Source: a virus. Taken from it: a stretch of 41,308 nucleotides of DNA. Below, one piece after another: positions 7,101-14,511 of the stretch. Each line of letters starts with the position of its first letter. Position 1 is the first letter of the stretch. The stretch is from the IMG/VR virus record IMGVR_UViG_3300018080_000298, positions 1 to 41,308 of that record. One strand, written 5' to 3'. The notes beneath the pieces are model-generated. The model ran no database searches and had not been told where the DNA came from. It saw nothing but the letters and a program-made list of their open reading frames with translations. The position numbers and the translations under genes are program-made.

Positions 7101-7671
7101 CAAGCTCGATGCCCAGGAACAGGAGCTTGCGAAACAGACGGCTGCCCTGGAGATCATGAGCAACCCGACGGACTTTCAGCAGCCCGTCACAGCACTCATG
7201 CAGAAGGTGGAGGACGCGAGTGCGGAGCGTGCGAGGAAGTCAGACAGTCTGTTGCAACAGGCCCTGGTGTGGGATGAGAAACAGTACCTGATTAGCTTGC
7301 GACAACAGTATGGGGTCGAGGCGTCTATCTCCGACCAGGAAGCCTTCCGCCGCGAGTTGACCTCCAAGATCCAAGCCCAAGAGGGGGCGGGTGCTGAACA
7401 AACCATCGCCAGCCTCAAAGCCCTGGGGGTCCTCCAAGACGCCGTGCTTCATATCCCGGACCGTGGGGCGGCTAAGGCGTGGGCCCTCTCCCCAGGCGAC
7501 GTGGTGGGCGTGGGGAGGGGAGCCGGTGCAACCCCAGGCACGGTGGCAGCGGGGGCAGCGGGTCTCACAGGAGGGAGAGGGGGCACCGTCATGATCAACA
7601 TCTACGGCGGTGACCAGCAGAAGGTCTACCAGACGGTGAAGAGGGTGTTGAAGGAGGCCCGTTTGGTCTGA
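4186..7671 (+). CDS. Tail tape measure protein
   Basis: This 1,161-residue, mostly helical protein sets tail length and fills the tube lumen until ejection. Residues about 30-220 are long charged helices with heptad character. A Met/Gly/Ala-rich stretch leads into a hydrophobic segment at about 266-288 (SVGVIAGLVALLM), as in many tape measure proteins that reach the host membrane. A large helical middle follows. The C-terminus is a Gly/Ala linker and a short strand-plus-helix module (MINIYGGDQQKVYQTV), often seen in tape measures of contractile tails. No peptidase or lysozyme motif is visible; the muralytic domain sits in the hub gene instead. At about 0.15 nm per residue the tail would be near 170 nm. 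The ATG at 4186 follows a GAGGTG-type site, and its TGA overlaps the next start (TGATG). Confidence 0.9.
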   Translation: MPDEGMKLRIGLIGDSSDLVRELNRLEKKGLTFGISSKSLNDMKKLQTDLDKRLEESRRKGLLAGLSQADIRKIDKIGVTLTQGLKTHLQEGAKIQEKMVSAARVLKRIEEERNKEGLEAQRIEALDKRKAIMEEAMSRLKSQDKLHAERLEQIRAEAAERAETELAALDRVSDRRMDFLEQEKKLEKAGVAETVKGRAESIGGAMQQLQSKDFAGFLGGLGGRMEAAGATMGKKGGMPDAKAMQKAMGKMGPMVSKMGSAVSSMGAAAGAIAASVGVIAGLVALLMKAWDHATKLNKAILEGASALDVAAAAGGDLKQSLDSVRDASQSVAFNLKYGLKPEDFIKTMGAFQEAGLTFQEINKYVEGIGNSVEKYRKAVQGAVTYARLFGQSTDAIAQSMAEYIEQLGMTLEGVEMRFSAIAKVAGLSGFGVKRFYSTILEATSGMSMYNVRLEESAGLLLRLGKILGTKAGGEFFKSLAGGYIEESATDKIKRIMLTGGDTTRKLLADEARKTSEDFIIKLRGVMDPQAIQAEFANVGAVIGEDILQGLRKGASIEERQRAGDELLRTLQGLDQQEQLTLLGRINKHDENLGRQMSNLLDVEKGAAGSMGEMMIAMDYMGPQGKLLMELAQIERNFGNIQNINDATQLAAVEGMLGMSHKQFMELRQIDRAMQGSWEALNSQMSRTEWKAALAAELAGNSEAWERYQIESVKQFGAYINRNGEIVSASLDETGKRIDESTEKEVNNARELLGASQDLANLTEESISEDTKLARQVAANTMSLSDVTENVIAKLLEEIWKSISWYVAFFKKEKSLGGEELMFQQEALTQIAEERRELSAAMTDLNQDIQEAQREGNLERAEELRQRQHLMEAEMNSLDQQEQQVSKMTEMAPEMMKYIASTEAAREYGRGSLGMGAVGSMNAKQKAAMQAQVDEITGGMSEEQRSLFNKLTYLGRGENLARKRVEAEGKTWDKLDAQEQELAKQTAALEIMSNPTDFQQPVTALMQKVEDASAERARKSDSLLQQALVWDEKQYLISLRQQYGVEASISDQEAFRRELTSKIQAQEGAGAEQTIASLKALGVLQDAVLHIPDRGAAKAWALSPGDVVGVGRGAGATPGTVAAGAAGLTGGRGGTVMINIYGGDQQKVYQTVKRVLKEARLV

Positions 7672-8279
7672 TGGCGACGCAGACTCCCCTTTTCCGCTCG
7701 GCGTTCATGTCGCCGGAGGACGAGTACAACGGCCAGGGTGTGCGCCCCGTGGTCCTCGACGTGCTGGCGACAGACCTCGAAACGAGTCTCCTGCCCAATG
7801 ACATCAAGATGGTCTTGCATGTCAATCCGAGCACCTTCAAGTTCAGCTACACCAAGGTCATCGAGCGCATCCAGACGAAGGGTGGGTGGGTCGAGCAGCA
7901 TTGGGGGGAAGGGGTCCAGGGCCTGTCCTTCGAGCAAGCCTCGGGCGGCTTCATGCGCCTCTACACAGGTCTCTCCAACATCACAGGACCTGGGCCCACC
8001 GGAGACGGATACGACACGGGAGGGACGCGGCGGGAGACGATCGCCTACGACAAGTACCTCGACATGCTGGCGTTGTTTCACAGCAACGGGAGCATCTACG
8101 ACACACGGGGCCAGATCGTGTTTCAAGGGATCATCAAGGTCTCGTTCGACGGGGGTGTCCACTTCGGCTGGTTCCAGAGCTTCAACGTCACCGAGGCGGC
8201 GGAGAAGCCCTACCAATTTGACCTTTCCGCGGAGTTCACCGTCTCCCACGAGGCGTGGACGCTGCGAACGACACTGTGA
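7671..8279 (+). CDS. Tail/baseplate protein, short paralogue of the next gene product
   Basis: This 202-residue beta-rich protein starts at an ATG sharing one base with the tape measure stop. Two blocks recur in the next protein: VLHVNPSTFKFSYTK (about residues 47-61) matches LLINPQSFAIAYNK there, and LDMLALFHSNGSIYDT (about 127-142) matches LMALFNFYKNNGYIYDT. Each is followed by a similar strand set and the motif GW/GN...F.SFN. The pair is therefore a duplication. By position between tape measure and hub they probably cap the distal tube or join tube to hub, like the tube initiator and LysM-type proteins of other contractile tails. No catalytic motif or LysM repeat is visible. The family is not recognised with certainty; the role is inferred from gene order. 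Confidence 0.55.
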   Translation: MATQTPLFRSAFMSPEDEYNGQGVRPVVLDVLATDLETSLLPNDIKMVLHVNPSTFKFSYTKVIERIQTKGGWVEQHWGEGVQGLSFEQASGGFMRLYTGLSNITGPGPTGDGYDTGGTRRETIAYDKYLDMLALFHSNGSIYDTRGQIVFQGIIKVSFDGGVHFGWFQSFNVTEAAEKPYQFDLSAEFTVSHEAWTLRTTL

Positions 8280-8285
8280 GGAGTG

Positions 8286-9677
8286 ATGGCGAACGAGGTT
8301 TCATCGGGTAACAACAACCCCGTCAACCAACTCGACACGGTGGCGGGGAGTACCCAGCAGACGACGTACACGACCACTGCCCAGGTGGTCCCGGCGGTGA
8401 GCTACGGCCTCACCGTAGGCCCCGAGACGCAGATCGCCTACGAACAGCAGCAAGGGCGCCCCATCGACGGGTCCAACGCATGGCTCCGCACCCTGTCGCC
8501 GTTCACCTTCCGGATGATTCCGCCCATCCTGTACCTGGAGAACCCAGACCTGCTGGCGGGGACCGAGACCAATGCTGTGGACGAGAATGGCAACCTCGTC
8601 CCCATCAACCTGGGCATCGTGAGCGCTGCCGTGTCGGCGAATAGCTCGTTCGCCAATGGGGTGGATTACCAGGGAAGTCGCTTCAGCGACAACCTCACGG
8701 GGACAATCACGACGACCAACGTCAATGGGCAGACGCAGGATGTGGTGACCACAGGGGGGCGTAGCACGAAGAAGCCGGACAGCGACGAGACGTGGGAGCC
8801 GGCCATCACCGACTACGACACCGCCATGGACATCGCCATCCAGTTGGAGGCGTTGCTCCAGACGCCACCCCTGACCCTGCTGATCAACCCGCAGTCCTTC
8901 GCTATCGCTTACAACAAACTCCAGCAGTTCAGCGAACGATCCCGTCATGGCTACATCTTCCAGGCGTGGGGGGAGGACCAGCCAAAGCTCACGATCAACG
9001 GGAAGATCGGGGCCTTCTACGCCGGGGCCTTCGAGTACATTGACACGGACGGCTCGAACACGACGGGAGAGGGGACGATCCCCTCGGGAGTCCAGTTTGC
9101 CAGCAAGCGGAACTCCGCCAGCTTCCAGAACCTCATGGCCCTGTTCAACTTCTACAAGAACAACGGCTACATCTACGACACCCTCGGCCGCTCCAACGCG
9201 ATGTTGATGGTCGGTTGCATCGCCATCGACTACGACGGCTGGACGTACTTCGGTAACCTCAACAGCTTTAATTGGGGCTACGAACAGGCCCTCCCCAACG
9301 GCGGCCTCACCTTCGACATCGACTTCTCCGTGGTCATGATGTTCGACAATCGGGAAAGCACCTACGCAGTCGAACCGATGGTCTCGCCGACGCCGAGCCC
9401 CAGCAATTTCCGGTATTGGGGTGGCCCGGGAACGAGTGGGGCAGTGCCCCTCGCCGGCAGTACCCTCACCGGCACCCTCAACACCCAACTCCCGGACTTC
9501 ACGGGGGCCTTCTCGCAGAACGCGACGACGGGCGTGGGGGCCGGTGGCGGGGGAGGGACATCGACTCTCGATTTGCCCACCAGCGATAGTGGTTTCGAGG
9601 CTCCGGCCGTGGTGGTGGAGGAGGACATCTCCACGCCCGTTCCCCCCTACAACACCTTCATCGAGGGTCGGAGGTAG
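8286..9677 (+). CDS. Tail/baseplate protein, long paralogue with Gly-rich C-terminus
   Basis: This 463-residue protein shares its core (about residues 195-365) with the preceding protein and adds an N-terminal domain of about 190 residues and a flexible C-terminal tail of about 95. The tail has a run of glycines near residue 420 and ends in an acidic, proline-containing segment that may bind a partner. The N-terminal region starts Asn/Thr/Gln-rich (VAGSTQQTTYTT) and then contains beta strands. GAGGAG lies only 2 nt before the ATG at 8286; an in-frame GTG at 8283 is worse placed. It sits between tape measure and hub, so a role at the tube-baseplate junction is the best guess. No enzyme motif is visible. 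Confidence 0.55.
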   Translation: MANEVSSGNNNPVNQLDTVAGSTQQTTYTTTAQVVPAVSYGLTVGPETQIAYEQQQGRPIDGSNAWLRTLSPFTFRMIPPILYLENPDLLAGTETNAVDENGNLVPINLGIVSAAVSANSSFANGVDYQGSRFSDNLTGTITTTNVNGQTQDVVTTGGRSTKKPDSDETWEPAITDYDTAMDIAIQLEALLQTPPLTLLINPQSFAIAYNKLQQFSERSRHGYIFQAWGEDQPKLTINGKIGAFYAGAFEYIDTDGSNTTGEGTIPSGVQFASKRNSASFQNLMALFNFYKNNGYIYDTLGRSNAMLMVGCIAIDYDGWTYFGNLNSFNWGYEQALPNGGLTFDIDFSVVMMFDNRESTYAVEPMVSPTPSPSNFRYWGGPGTSGAVPLAGSTLTGTLNTQLPDFTGAFSQNATTGVGAGGGGGTSTLDLPTSDSGFEAPAVVVEEDISTPVPPYNTFIEGRR

Positions 9678-9680
9678 GGC

Positions 9681-12600
9681 ATGGGAATCGAACAACGACC
9701 CTACATCGGCACCTGGCGGCTGAACAATCGTCAGCTTGTCCAGTACACGCCGGACTGCCTGGTGTACATCAACGGTGACCTTACGGTGCCGGGATCCAAC
9801 CTGCGTGGTGAGCAGAGCCGGCTGAACCTCCAGCCCTACATCACCAGCGTCAGCGTGGAGGGTAGCGTCGAGCCCGGCGGCCACAGTGCCAACGTTTCTG
9901 TTTCGCTCCCCGTCCACCTCCTTGAATCGGTGGTGCGGGATGCACAGTTCATCCTGCGCCCGGCCCTCGAAGTCCATGTCTACATGCGGGGATATTTCCC
10001 GGTCCGCGGCTTGTTCCGTGAAACCGGGGATGACGTGGAGGTGTACGACAGCGAGACGGGGCAGTTCGCGGCGGGGGAGCCTGACGTCACCTTCGAGGAG
10101 TTCGAGGGTGAGGGGGACACCGAGCAAGTGGACGGTGAGGGTGTCGAGACGCCCACGTCGACCCTGAATCTCGAAGACACCATCGCCAACTCGTGCCTCT
10201 CCCCGGCACAGCAACAGGTGGCCAATACGATCGCTCAGACGATTCGTAATGCGGGGTACTCCGACAATCTCGCTCTGGCGGCCATCACCAATGGTATTCA
10301 AGAAAGCAGCCTGAACCCGAATGCTGTTCAGCAGACGACGTGGACGGACTCCAGCGGGGACGAGCGACAGCCCACAGGGGCCCTCGGGATTTTCCAGCTA
10401 CTCCCTGACAAGGGGGCTGGGGCTGGGGTGGCCGGTTTCGAGAATGGGAAGGCTGCGGGGACGTCCGAGACGGAGTCTACCTACGACGCCTTCGATGTCG
10501 ACACCAACACCCGGCGCATGATCTGGGAGATGCAGAACACGAAGTTCGGGGAGTCCATCCGCCAGGCCGAGGCCGAGGGGGCTTCTGCAGCCGTGCTTAC
10601 CGACCTGTGGAGCCATGACCTGGAGCGCTCCCAAAGCTCCGACAGCCGCGTCCCCATTGGTGTCGAATGCTTCGGCGAGGATGCCATGGGGGCAACAGGG
10701 GGGAGCTTCGAGACCTTCAACACCCTCAATGTGGACGAAGCTCTGAGCGGGAGCAACGAGTTCGAGGGACGTGGGTGGCACAGCAAACAGGTGTGGGACG
10801 ACCTGCTGTCCTACCCCTACTACCACGTCTTCCACGGCGTGGTGACGGATGTTTCGTTCAGCTACTCGGGGGGTTTCCAGACGGCCCAGATGAACTGTGC
10901 CTCGATGCTCCACTTCTGGCAGTACCACAAGGTCTCGACGAGTGCCGCCGCCCGAGGCGTCAAGGTCGCGAACTCGGGTCTGAAGACGAGCTACACCGGC
11001 AACTGGTACACGAACAAGACACCCTACGAGATCATCTACTCGCTGTGGCACGACACGGCCGGTTCGGCGGCAGGATTGTCGTCCACGTTCAGTCAGAAGA
11101 CGAACATCGCGGCGAGCTACCAGGGGGCATCGCTGTTCTCCATCGCCATCGAATACTGGCGTCGCCGCTTCCAGACGCAGATGAACAATCTGCGCCTCCA
11201 TGGCATCAGCGGCCAGTTGTTCAACTCGGCCCAGGCGGCGTTCCTTGGACGCCTCAGCAAGGATGAGGCAAAGGCATTGTTCCCCTCGGAGGGCGGGGCA
11301 CATCAAGGCTCGACCAACATCCTGTCTGCGGCCCAGGCGTTGAACCTCCTCGACCCTCGCAAGACGGCAACCAACGAGAAAGCAGCCGCTGAGCAGGAGC
11401 AGACAGGGACGGCGGGGGAGGGCCAGACGGGGCTGTTCGAGGAAGGTGACCAGGTTGAACTCAACATCTTCTCGATGTTGCCCTTCGTCTACGACATCGG
11501 CAGCCTCGGCGCCCCGGCTCTGTTCGAGTCGGCGTTCATGAGCAAGCTCGACATTGCCCAGCAGGTGTGTGAGGCGACGAACTTCGAGTTCTTCCAGGAC
11601 ATGGACGGTGATTTCGTTTTCAAGCCGCACATGTACAACATGGACACGTCCTCCAGCCGGGTATACCGCATCGAGGACATCGACCTCATCGACATCAATT
11701 TCTCCGAGAAGGAACCCATCGCCACCTACGTCACGGCCAAGGGAAACACCTTCGAGAATGTCCAGGGGACTGGCACAGAGGGCGAGTGGGGAGCCTCTGG
11801 CCTCTACGTGGACTACCGGTTGGTGGCGCAGTTCGGCTGGCGTCCTGGCGACATGGAGATCAGCTACTACAACGACGCCCGCCGGATGTTCTACGCCGCC
11901 ATCAACAAGCTCGATCTGTTGAACATCGAGATGAGCAGTGGAAGCTGCAACATCCCGTTACGGCCAGAGATGCGGCCGGGCTACCCCGTCTACATCCCGT
12001 ATCTGGATGCCTTCTACTACGTCCCGAGCTTCTCCCACAGCTACCAGGTCGGGGGGCGTTGCACCACCAGCCTCCAGTTGACCGGCAAGCGGGCCAAGTT
12101 CTTCGCCCCCGGAGACACCGCCGACATGAACGGCGGCCTCGACACGATCCACCTGGAGAATCTCGCGTACCCGCCGAAGCCCTTGCAGGTACTCGACGAC
12201 GAGAACAACGCCCGCATGGTCGGATTCCCGAACGTGGTGATGGCGCTTGACCCGCAGGGGGTGAACCCCCTCGAACTCATCGCGGGAGCCGACTTCACCG
12301 ACCTGACGGACACACAGTCTCTCCGGGCGTTGCTCTACTACGCCGTGCAGATGCGGAACGAGATCACCGGACCGGACAGCCAGGGCTACTACCAGTACCA
12401 AGGGGACCTTTTCGGAGGGAAGAAGGTCTCGCTGTACATCAGCGACCCCGAGCAGGAGCGTGGGTCGGGTGTCTACCAGGAGGGGCAGGCCATCGACTTG
12501 CGGGCTGTGGGTGAGGTGTCCACGGAGATCGACAAGGCCAACCTCCAGCAGGGCATCCAGACGGTCGATACGGCGACGGTTACCGGCCCCGACGACCAGC

Positions 12601-14510
12601 AGATCTCGGCCAGCACCGAAGCCATCAACTTCCTTCAGGAACTGGCAGAGTGGGGAGAGAACTGGCTGTCTGGAAGCGCCCTGTCGGGGTGGGAGAACCC
12701 CAACAGCAGCGCGAACTACCTCAGCCTCTTGGCGAATCAGAAGTCACGGTACACCTGTGACCAGATCCCCGGTTTCTTCCGCTACTACTCTCAGGCCCAC
12801 CCGGACGAGGAGCACCAGGGGGTGGCTTTCGATTTCGACGACACCGGGGCCGTGGTGGAGGATGGCAGCAAGGCGAGCACGGGGGATCTCCCCACGGGGG
12901 GTGAGGTCTTCCTTCGCGACACCGTGTCCCCCGAGGCCGGCATCATTGCACCCGAGACGGCGTTGGAGTTCCAGGACGGGGCGGTGAAGCGGGGTATCTA
13001 CGTCAAGGACGCCTATGGCGACCTCCAGGCCGTGCCCACCGGGGCGATCCAGAACATCTCCTTCATGCGACACACGGAGACGAGGTGGCAGGAGGTCACG
13101 GTGCCGGCGGTGGTCCGCAAGCGACGCCCCACGAAGAACCGAATCCAGAACAACGTGTGGAACAACTGGCGGGGGCTCATCGCGACCAAGTACACGCGCA
13201 ATCTCAGCGAGTACATGGACACAGCAGTTGGCACTTTTGTCACGGATAATCTGTTGCCCCCTCTCAACACTTTGAAGAACGGCGGCACGACGACAGCCAC
13301 CCCCGGCGGGGTCCCTAACTTCGCGATGCCTTCGTCGTACTTCCCTTACGGCCAGCAGGCCACGTCGCAGGACACCTTCGAGGACATCGCGGTTCGTTAC
13401 AACATCGACACCTCGGGAGGGAACGACCTCAAACACTTCCGAACCGTGTTGGAGGCCGTGGCCCGCTCGATGGTGGCGGCTTTCTGGCAGGGCTACCAGG
13501 ACACGATCAATGGGGCTGTCGTGGCCGTCGATGTTGTCGAAGCCCAGATGACACACCTCGTACCCCAACCGAAGCCCAAGCAGCAGTCCAAGACAGAGAT
13601 GCAGAAGAAGACCGTTGAGGGCTACAGCCCGGTCTTCCCGGTCAGCGATGAGAAGGGCTACACGGTCATCGGGGCGTACCGTTACGGTCGTGGGGTCGAT
13701 ATCGTGGCGAACAACCCCTTCGACCAACTGCTGAAGACGGACCCCCTGAGTGCCATCGACCGCGAGACGGTGGAAGCCTACGTCGATACGGTGATCAAGG
13801 GCGCCCAGACCGCCACCATCACGAAGACGGACGCGGACGGTGACCCGATGAATGAGGGCGGCTCTCCGGTGAGCACCACCGTCGAGGTCAACGCGGCGGA
13901 TGCCCACAACAACATGATGGAGGCCATCACCGGCACGTTGTCCTCTCAACAGATCCTGGACCTTGGCCTCGGGAAGATGTCGGGTGGGCAGCTTGAAGTG
14001 AACCTCATGAACTGGTTTGCCGACCAGGTTCGGGACGGGACGCAGAAGATCCCCATCGAGAACAGCGCCTATTCGTTGGCCGACCTCGGCTTCTCGAAGG
14101 ACACCCTCCCCTACGCCTCGGAGTACCGGGGGGCGGAGGCTGATGTCTCGTTGCCGGCGTTCAGCACGGATTTCGTGGACATCGCGGCTCAGCAGGACAT
14201 CGGTAAGGCGGAAGCCTACGCGGACCTGGAGTTCGACCCGTCCTCGGGCGAGCCCATCCTCGACATCCCCTCCGTCTACCAGACACTGGAGCAAGGGTCG
14301 AAGACGCCGGACTGGCGTCAGTCGCAGTCGGCGTTGCGTGGGCTGGCCCTGGAGAACCGGCAGCCGAGCACCGCCCAGGAGTTTCAAGCAGTCATCGACC
14401 GCTTCGATGACAGCGTGCGAAACAGCTTCCAACAGTTGAAGGACGAGACGCTGACCCAGGATGCCGAGCGGGCTGCACAGCAGGCCGCCAGCACGACCGA
14501 GGAGACGTGA
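9681..14510 (+). CDS. Baseplate hub protein with an inserted tail-lysozyme domain
   Basis: This 1,609-residue protein looks like a gp27-type hub interrupted by a muralytic domain. The hub fold begins in residues about 1-130 (ITSVSVEGSVEPGGHSANVS, then VHVYMRGYF), pauses, and resumes at about 375 (YHVFHGVVTDVSFSYSGGF). It includes a late hub segment near 740-810 (MRPGYPVYIPYLDAFYYVP). Between them, residues about 160-330 match the phage tail lysozyme pattern: helices ANTIAQTIRNAGYSD, LALAAITNGIQESSLNP with the likely catalytic Glu208, and GALGIFQL. It would cut peptidoglycan during penetration. Residues about 830-1609 are of unknown function; GxAxD motifs at 935-939 and 1047-1051 faintly recall metallo-peptidases but lack the normal ligand set. 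A GGAGG site overlaps the previous stop, 6 nt before the ATG. The spike gene follows directly, as expected for a hub-spike complex. Confidence 0.75.
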   Translation: MGIEQRPYIGTWRLNNRQLVQYTPDCLVYINGDLTVPGSNLRGEQSRLNLQPYITSVSVEGSVEPGGHSANVSVSLPVHLLESVVRDAQFILRPALEVHVYMRGYFPVRGLFRETGDDVEVYDSETGQFAAGEPDVTFEEFEGEGDTEQVDGEGVETPTSTLNLEDTIANSCLSPAQQQVANTIAQTIRNAGYSDNLALAAITNGIQESSLNPNAVQQTTWTDSSGDERQPTGALGIFQLLPDKGAGAGVAGFENGKAAGTSETESTYDAFDVDTNTRRMIWEMQNTKFGESIRQAEAEGASAAVLTDLWSHDLERSQSSDSRVPIGVECFGEDAMGATGGSFETFNTLNVDEALSGSNEFEGRGWHSKQVWDDLLSYPYYHVFHGVVTDVSFSYSGGFQTAQMNCASMLHFWQYHKVSTSAAARGVKVANSGLKTSYTGNWYTNKTPYEIIYSLWHDTAGSAAGLSSTFSQKTNIAASYQGASLFSIAIEYWRRRFQTQMNNLRLHGISGQLFNSAQAAFLGRLSKDEAKALFPSEGGAHQGSTNILSAAQALNLLDPRKTATNEKAAAEQEQTGTAGEGQTGLFEEGDQVELNIFSMLPFVYDIGSLGAPALFESAFMSKLDIAQQVCEATNFEFFQDMDGDFVFKPHMYNMDTSSSRVYRIEDIDLIDINFSEKEPIATYVTAKGNTFENVQGTGTEGEWGASGLYVDYRLVAQFGWRPGDMEISYYNDARRMFYAAINKLDLLNIEMSSGSCNIPLRPEMRPGYPVYIPYLDAFYYVPSFSHSYQVGGRCTTSLQLTGKRAKFFAPGDTADMNGGLDTIHLENLAYPPKPLQVLDDENNARMVGFPNVVMALDPQGVNPLELIAGADFTDLTDTQSLRALLYYAVQMRNEITGPDSQGYYQYQGDLFGGKKVSLYISDPEQERGSGVYQEGQAIDLRAVGEVSTEIDKANLQQGIQTVDTATVTGPDDQQISASTEAINFLQELAEWGENWLSGSALSGWENPNSSANYLSLLANQKSRYTCDQIPGFFRYYSQAHPDEEHQGVAFDFDDTGAVVEDGSKASTGDLPTGGEVFLRDTVSPEAGIIAPETALEFQDGAVKRGIYVKDAYGDLQAVPTGAIQNISFMRHTETRWQEVTVPAVVRKRRPTKNRIQNNVWNNWRGLIATKYTRNLSEYMDTAVGTFVTDNLLPPLNTLKNGGTTTATPGGVPNFAMPSSYFPYGQQATSQDTFEDIAVRYNIDTSGGNDLKHFRTVLEAVARSMVAAFWQGYQDTINGAVVAVDVVEAQMTHLVPQPKPKQQSKTEMQKKTVEGYSPVFPVSDEKGYTVIGAYRYGRGVDIVANNPFDQLLKTDPLSAIDRETVEAYVDTVIKGAQTATITKTDADGDPMNEGGSPVSTTVEVNAADAHNNMMEAITGTLSSQQILDLGLGKMSGGQLEVNLMNWFADQVRDGTQKIPIENSAYSLADLGFSKDTLPYASEYRGAEADVSLPAFSTDFVDIAAQQDIGKAEAYADLEFDPSSGEPILDIPSVYQTLEQGSKTPDWRQSQSALRGLALENRQPSTAQEFQAVIDRFDDSVRNSFQQLKDETLTQDAERAAQQAASTTEET

Positions 14511-14511
14511 G

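Noticed and set aside
8283-8285. In-frame GTG one codon before the ATG of the long paralogue
   Set aside because: It would overlap the ribosome binding site itself.
8301-10301. A 666-codon open frame on the - strand, and similar long - strand frames at 12744-14579 and 29120-30607
   Set aside because: They lie fully opposite strongly supported + strand genes, have Arg/Val/His/Gly-rich compositions typical of reverse-complement reading of GC-rich genes, and match no recognisable domain.
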